From the NCBI GenBank assembly GCA_934370925.1, contig CAKRNG010000001.1, forward strand, positions 1-64,000: a DNA stretch of 64,000 nucleotides. Direction: 5' to 3'. Position 1 is the first letter of the stretch. Each line of letters begins with the position of its first letter. The notes below the pieces were generated by a model. It was not told the origin of the DNA. It did not search any database and saw only the letters and a list, made by a program, of their open reading frames with translations. Source of the DNA: an uncultured Lacticaseibacillus sp. GTDB taxonomy: Bacteria; Bacillota; Bacilli; Lactobacillales; Lactobacillaceae. Positions 60,786 to 64,000 of the stretch are shown in pieces. Made by a program: the position numbers and the translations under genes.

Positions 60786-60830
60786 AAAAACGCCCCCCAG
60801 ACGCACGCATTTCGCGTCTGGGGGGCGGTT
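60786..60830. terminator. Terminator between uvrX and opp operons
   Basis: CGCCCCCCAGACGC pairs with GCGTCTGGGGGGCG, flanked by AAAAAA and TTT; it can serve both converging operons. Confidence 0.9.
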
Positions 60831-60849
60831 TCTATGGGGCACTTAAACC

Positions 60850-61785
60850 CTACTTGATAATCTCGCGGTAGTGCGCAGCTTCGGCTTCATTCGCGTAAAT
60901 GAAGTGACCTGGCTTCACCTCGACCATCTTCGGCTTGTCCGTCTCGTAGTGGTGCTGGGATGGATCGTACACGAGGAGCTTCTTCTCCCGTGCAAGCTTT
61001 GGATCGGGCACGGGTACCGCAGACAACAGGGCCTGCGTGTATGGGTGCAATGGGTTCGTAAAGAGTTCTTCCGTTGGGGCAATTTCCACGATGCGACCGC
61101 GGCGGATAACCGCGATTCGGTCGGAGATGAACCGCACAACGGAGAGGTCATGGGCGATGAACAGGTACGTGGTGCCCTGCTCACGCTGGAACTTCTTGAG
61201 CAGGTTCAGCACCTGCGCACGGATGGACACATCCAGCGCGGAGATTGGTTCGTCCGCCACAACCAGGTCCGGTTCCATCACCAGCGCACGGGCAATCCCG
61301 ATACGCTGACGCTGGCCACCTGAGAATTCGTGGGGGTAACGGTATAGGTGTTCTGGCAGGAGCCCAACTTCCTCGATAATCTTACGGACCTTTTCCTGAC
61401 GGTCATCTTCATCCTTGAACAGGTGGTAGTTGTACAACCCTTCAGAGATGATGTAGTCAACCGTGGCACGTTCGTTCAGGGACGCTGCGGGGTCTTGGAA
61501 GATCATCTGGATTTTACGTTCGATTTCGTGGCGCTTCTTCTCGGGCATCTTGCCGTTGATGGTTTCGCCTTCGAAATTAATCGTGCCGTCCGTGGTCTTG
61601 TTAATGCCGAGAATGGCACTCCCAATCGTCGTCTTCCCGGAGCCAGATTCCCCTACAAGGGAGAACGTTTCGCCCTTGTAGATGTCGAAGTTGACGTCTT
61701 GTGTGGCAACAAACTTGTCCTTACCGCTCCCGTAAGAGATTTCGACATCCCGGAGCGAGATTAATACTTCTTTATCTTCGGTCAC
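60850..61785 (-). CDS. oppF: Oligopeptide ABC transporter ATPase OppF
   Basis: The 311-residue ATPase has Walker [10 protein letters not shown] near 38, signature FSGGQRQR near 160 and Walker [15 protein letters not shown]-terminal oligopeptide-transporter extension ([17 protein letters not shown]) follows. It powers peptide import together with OppD. A cysteine cluster seen in many Opp ATPases is not evident. It is the last gene of oppB-C-D-F here and overlaps oppD by four bases. No oppA is in the window. Confidence 0.95.
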   Translation of the reverse strand: MTEDKEVLISLRDVEISYGSGKDKFVATQDVNFDIYKGETFSLVGESGSGKTTIGSAILGINKTTDGTINFEGETINGKMPEKKRHEIERKIQMIFQDPAASLNERATVDYIISEGLYNYHLFKDEDDRQEKVRKIIEEVGLLPEHLYRYPHEFSGGQRQRIGIARALVMEPDLVVADEPISALDVSIRAQVLNLLKKFQREQGTTYLFIAHDLSVVRFISDRIAVIRRGRIVEIAPTEELFTNPLHPYTQALLSAVPVPDPKLAREKKLLVYDPSQHHYETDKPKMVEVKPGHFIYANEAEAAHYREIIK

Positions 61786-62867
61786 TTGCTGTCACCTCCT
61801 ACAATATCAGCAGTCTTCACACTGCTCGTCTGTTCAACCAGACGTTCGTGCAAGTTCTGGAGTGCGGCTGGCTTCTCAATCTTAGGGGCGCGGGGATCCA
61901 GCAACCATGTTTTCGCATAGTGCGTATCCGACACCTGGAACATTGGGGGATCAGCCTTAAAGTCAACTTTCAGTGCGTACGGGTCACGTGGGGCAAAGGC
62001 GTCCCCGACGATATCCTTGTACAGAGATGGCGGTGTCCCCGGAATGGAGTACAGCTCGCCACCCTTCTGCGCCAGTTGTGGGAGTGAAGATAGGAGGCTC
62101 CACGTGTAAGGATGGCGCGGATCGTAGAAGATTTCGTCCGTGGTTCCGTATTCGATAATGCGCCCTGAGTACATAACGGCGATACGGTCAGCGATAGCGG
62201 CCACAACACCCAGGTCATGCGTGATGAAGATGGTAGTGAACTTGAATTCAATCGCCAGTTCCTTAATCAAATCAAGAATCTGGGCCTGAATCGTCACGTC
62301 CAGCGCGGTGGTTGGTTCGTCACAAATCAGGATTTTGGGGTGGCAGGCCAGCGCAATCGCGATAACGATACGCTGACGCATCCCCCCGGAGTATTCGAAT
62401 GGGTAGTCGTTATACCGGCTTGCGGCATCAGGAATCCCCGTCCGGTCCATCAAATCGATGGCTTCGGCCTTGGCTTCCTTCTTGGACTTGCCCTGGTGCT
62501 TGATGATAACTTCTGAAATTTGGGAGCCAATCGTCTTGATGGGGTCAAGAGAGGTCATGGGTTCCTGGAAGACCGTGGCGATTTCCTTACCACGGATACC
62601 TTCCCAATCCTTGTCCTTCTTGAGCGTTTCAAGGTGCTGCCCGTCGTATTCAATGGTCCCGCCCGCGATACGACCGTTGGATTCCAGCATCCCGGTGAAC
62701 GTCCGCGTCAAAACGGACTTCCCGGAACCAGATTCCCCAACAATCGCCAGGGTTTCGCCTTCCATTAACTGCATGGATACGTGGTGAATAGCCTTCAGCG
62801 TCCGACCACGAACCTGGAAGTTAACGGACAGGTCATTGACGTCTAAAATGACTTTCTGTTCTGCCAT
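61782..62867 (-). CDS. oppD: Oligopeptide ABC transporter ATPase OppD
   Basis: The 361-residue ATPase has Walker [10 protein letters not shown] near 42, signature YSGGMRQR near 155, Walker [14 protein letters not shown], and a C-terminal domain with [14 protein letters not shown] and SIPGTPPSL, the OppD/DppD pattern. It pairs with OppF on the cytoplasmic side. Peptides brought in would feed PepN. GAAGG precedes the ATG. Confidence 0.95.
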   Translation of the reverse strand: MAEQKVILDVNDLSVNFQVRGRTLKAIHHVSMQLMEGETLAIVGESGSGKSVLTRTFTGMLESNGRIAGGTIEYDGQHLETLKKDKDWEGIRGKEIATVFQEPMTSLDPIKTIGSQISEVIIKHQGKSKKEAKAEAIDLMDRTGIPDAASRYNDYPFEYSGGMRQRIVIAIALACHPKILICDEPTTALDVTIQAQILDLIKELAIEFKFTTIFITHDLGVVAAIADRIAVMYSGRIIEYGTTDEIFYDPRHPYTWSLLSSLPQLAQKGGELYSIPGTPPSLYKDIVGDAFAPRDPYALKVDFKADPPMFQVSDTHYAKTWLLDPRAPKIEKPAALQNLHERLVEQTSSVKTADIVGGDSK

Positions 62868-62926
62868 AATATTGCCTTCCTTCTAGCTTGCTACGCGTGA
62901 GATGTTACGCAAACATCCGCGACGCT

Positions 62927-63889
62927 TTACATGTGTGTTCGTGGATCAGTTGCATCCGCCAAGTTCTGCCCAACGATGTACATCGGCACGGTGATAAGTG
63001 CCAGTGCGGCAACGGGGAGCCAGAACAGGTATGGGTAGCTGGTCATGTACTGTGCGTACTTCTGAATCAGACGACCCAGTGATGGCACTTCCTGGCTAAG
63101 TCCCACATTAAGGAATGAAAGGAACACTTCATATGAAATGAAGGCAGGCAGTGACATGGATACTTGCGTCACAATGATACTGGTCAGATAAGGCATGATA
63201 TTGCGCGTAATAATCTTTGGCGTTGGCGTTCCTAGGGTTCGAGACGCCACGTTGTATTCACGATCACGCTGAATCATGACTTGCACACGGATCGAGTACG
63301 CCGTGCCAATCCAGGAAGTACACGTCATGGCAAAAATCAGGTTCCAGAACCCGTTCCCAAGCGTATAAGACAGCACAATGATGATGAGCAGCATTGGAAC
63401 GTTCGAAATCACGTTGTAGATTTCAAGCATGATACGGTCGAATTTCTGCGATGCACCCCAAAAGGCACCCACTACAGTCCCCAGTACGGTCGTAATCAAT
63501 GTTGCAATTACCCCAATGGAAATAGACGTGCGGCCCCCCGCCCAGATGGCATCAAACAGTGACTTCCCATCCGCATCCGTCCCGAACCAGAACTTAGCAC
63601 TTGGAAAGTTGTACCGCGCAGCTAGGTCGTTAACGTTCGACACATCCTTCAGACTGTATCCTGAAAACAAAGGTTGGATGAAGGACATTCCCATAATAAT
63701 CAGCATAATTCCAAGCATCAAAATAGTGACCTTGTTGGAAAAGAACTTCTTCGCCACTTGCTTCCAGTATGAGTACTTCGGCGTATCGATAACTTCTGAC
63801 GCCAGTTCGTCGAGACTAACTGGCGCAAAATCGCTATCGAGGAGTTCGACTGCTGGTTGTTCCTGCTTATTCTCTTTCGTTTCTGCCAT
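62927..63889 (-). CDS. oppC: Oligopeptide ABC transporter permease OppC
   Basis: The 320-residue permease has a soluble N-terminal stretch (about 1-45), then six helices. The first is followed by an outer loop that includes DLAARYNFPSAKFWFGTDADG, typical of OppC, and the EAA loop reads YNVASRTLGTPTPKIITRNI. The ATG at 63889 has AGGAGATG upstream. Its start abuts the end of oppB. Confidence 0.95.
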   Translation of the reverse strand: MAETKENKQEQPAVELLDSDFAPVSLDELASEVIDTPKYSYWKQVAKKFFSNKVTILMLGIMLIIMGMSFIQPLFSGYSLKDVSNVNDLAARYNFPSAKFWFGTDADGKSLFDAIWAGGRTSISIGVIATLITTVLGTVVGAFWGASQKFDRIMLEIYNVISNVPMLLIIIVLSYTLGNGFWNLIFAMTCTSWIGTAYSIRVQVMIQRDREYNVASRTLGTPTPKIITRNIMPYLTSIIVTQVSMSLPAFISYEVFLSFLNVGLSQEVPSLGRLIQKYAQYMTSYPYLFWLPVAALALITVPMYIVGQNLADATDPRTHM

Positions 63890-63890
63890 G

Positions 63891-64000
63891 TTAATCATCT
63901 CCTGACGCTGAAAGTTTGATACGTGGATCTACAATCGCCATTAACAAGTCACCCAGTAATACTGATAGCACCGCAATCGTGGTGAAGATGAAGACCAATG
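63891..64000 (-). CDS. oppB: Oligopeptide ABC transporter permease OppB (3' end only)
   Basis: The last 35 codons are visible: FIFTTIAVLSVLLGDLLMAI, then VDPRIKLSASGDD and a TAA at 63891. DPR-I near the C-terminus after the last helix is the OppB ending. The rest lies beyond the window. Confidence 0.88.
   Translation of the reverse strand, partial: LVFIFTTIAVLSVLLGDLLMAIVDPRIKLSASGDD

Overview
The window looks like chromosome of a mid-GC (about 50% by eye) member of the Lactobacillaceae. Supporting signs are a T-box-controlled asnA, a THF riboswitch in front of folT, a CopY/CopA copper operon, PepN, a WxLIP-like surface protein, the dnaX-recR-tmk-holB-rsmI gene order, an Opp peptide transporter and strong AGGAGG-type ribosome binding sites. 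The species cannot be named from the sequence alone.

Layout. 0-10 kb: asnA with T-box, a patatin-like lipase, a ClC-type channel, the copper operon (copY, cupredoxin, copA), phoU behind a Pho-box array, a DUF554 membrane protein and a DegV protein. 10-21 kb: two MFS transporters, a split ThrE-type exporter, an M20 amidohydrolase, a Fic protein, pepN and a RelB/PemK toxin-antitoxin pair. 21-32 kb: a baeRF-type protein, a HAD phosphatase, a 37-codon gene, a possible structured RNA, an IS21 remnant that destroyed a GNAT gene, a LacI regulator, a disulfide-reductase-like flavoprotein, and an OpuC/EgtUV-like importer behind a terminator-containing leader. 32.5-37.9 kb: an AT-rich island with a WxLIP-like protein, an ABC exporter and broken small secreted-protein genes. 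38-50 kb: the conserved housekeeping block tsaB-rimI-tsaD, folT, and dnaX through rsmI and a thioesterase. 50-64 kb: a YtrA-type GntR/ABC operon, two identical tRNA-Leu(CAG) genes around nnrD and an unusual HTH-linker-DUF3800 protein, a damaged ABC exporter, an SOS-controlled uvrX-yolD operon, and oppB(partial)-C-D-F.

The most unusual property is intergenic. Several families of long imperfect palindromes (called A, B, C, D and E here) recur through the window. A copies carry a tail ending GGCGCACCC. B copies are about 115-125 bp. C, D and E join into roughly 750-820 bp composites. In B and C the sequence of the terminal stem changes completely from copy to copy while base pairing is kept, so structure appears to be conserved rather than sequence. 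One B copy sits inside an A copy at the same site at two loci. In three places a repeat supplies the last codons and stop of a reading frame. Two composite copies form inverted arms around the 8.8-kb folT-dnaX segment.

Clear regulatory links visible in the sequence are copper (cop boxes), phosphate (Pho boxes), folate (THF riboswitch), asparagine (T-box), DNA damage (LexA-type boxes) and autoregulation by the LacI, GntR and RelB proteins. All family assignments rest on motif recognition without database searches.
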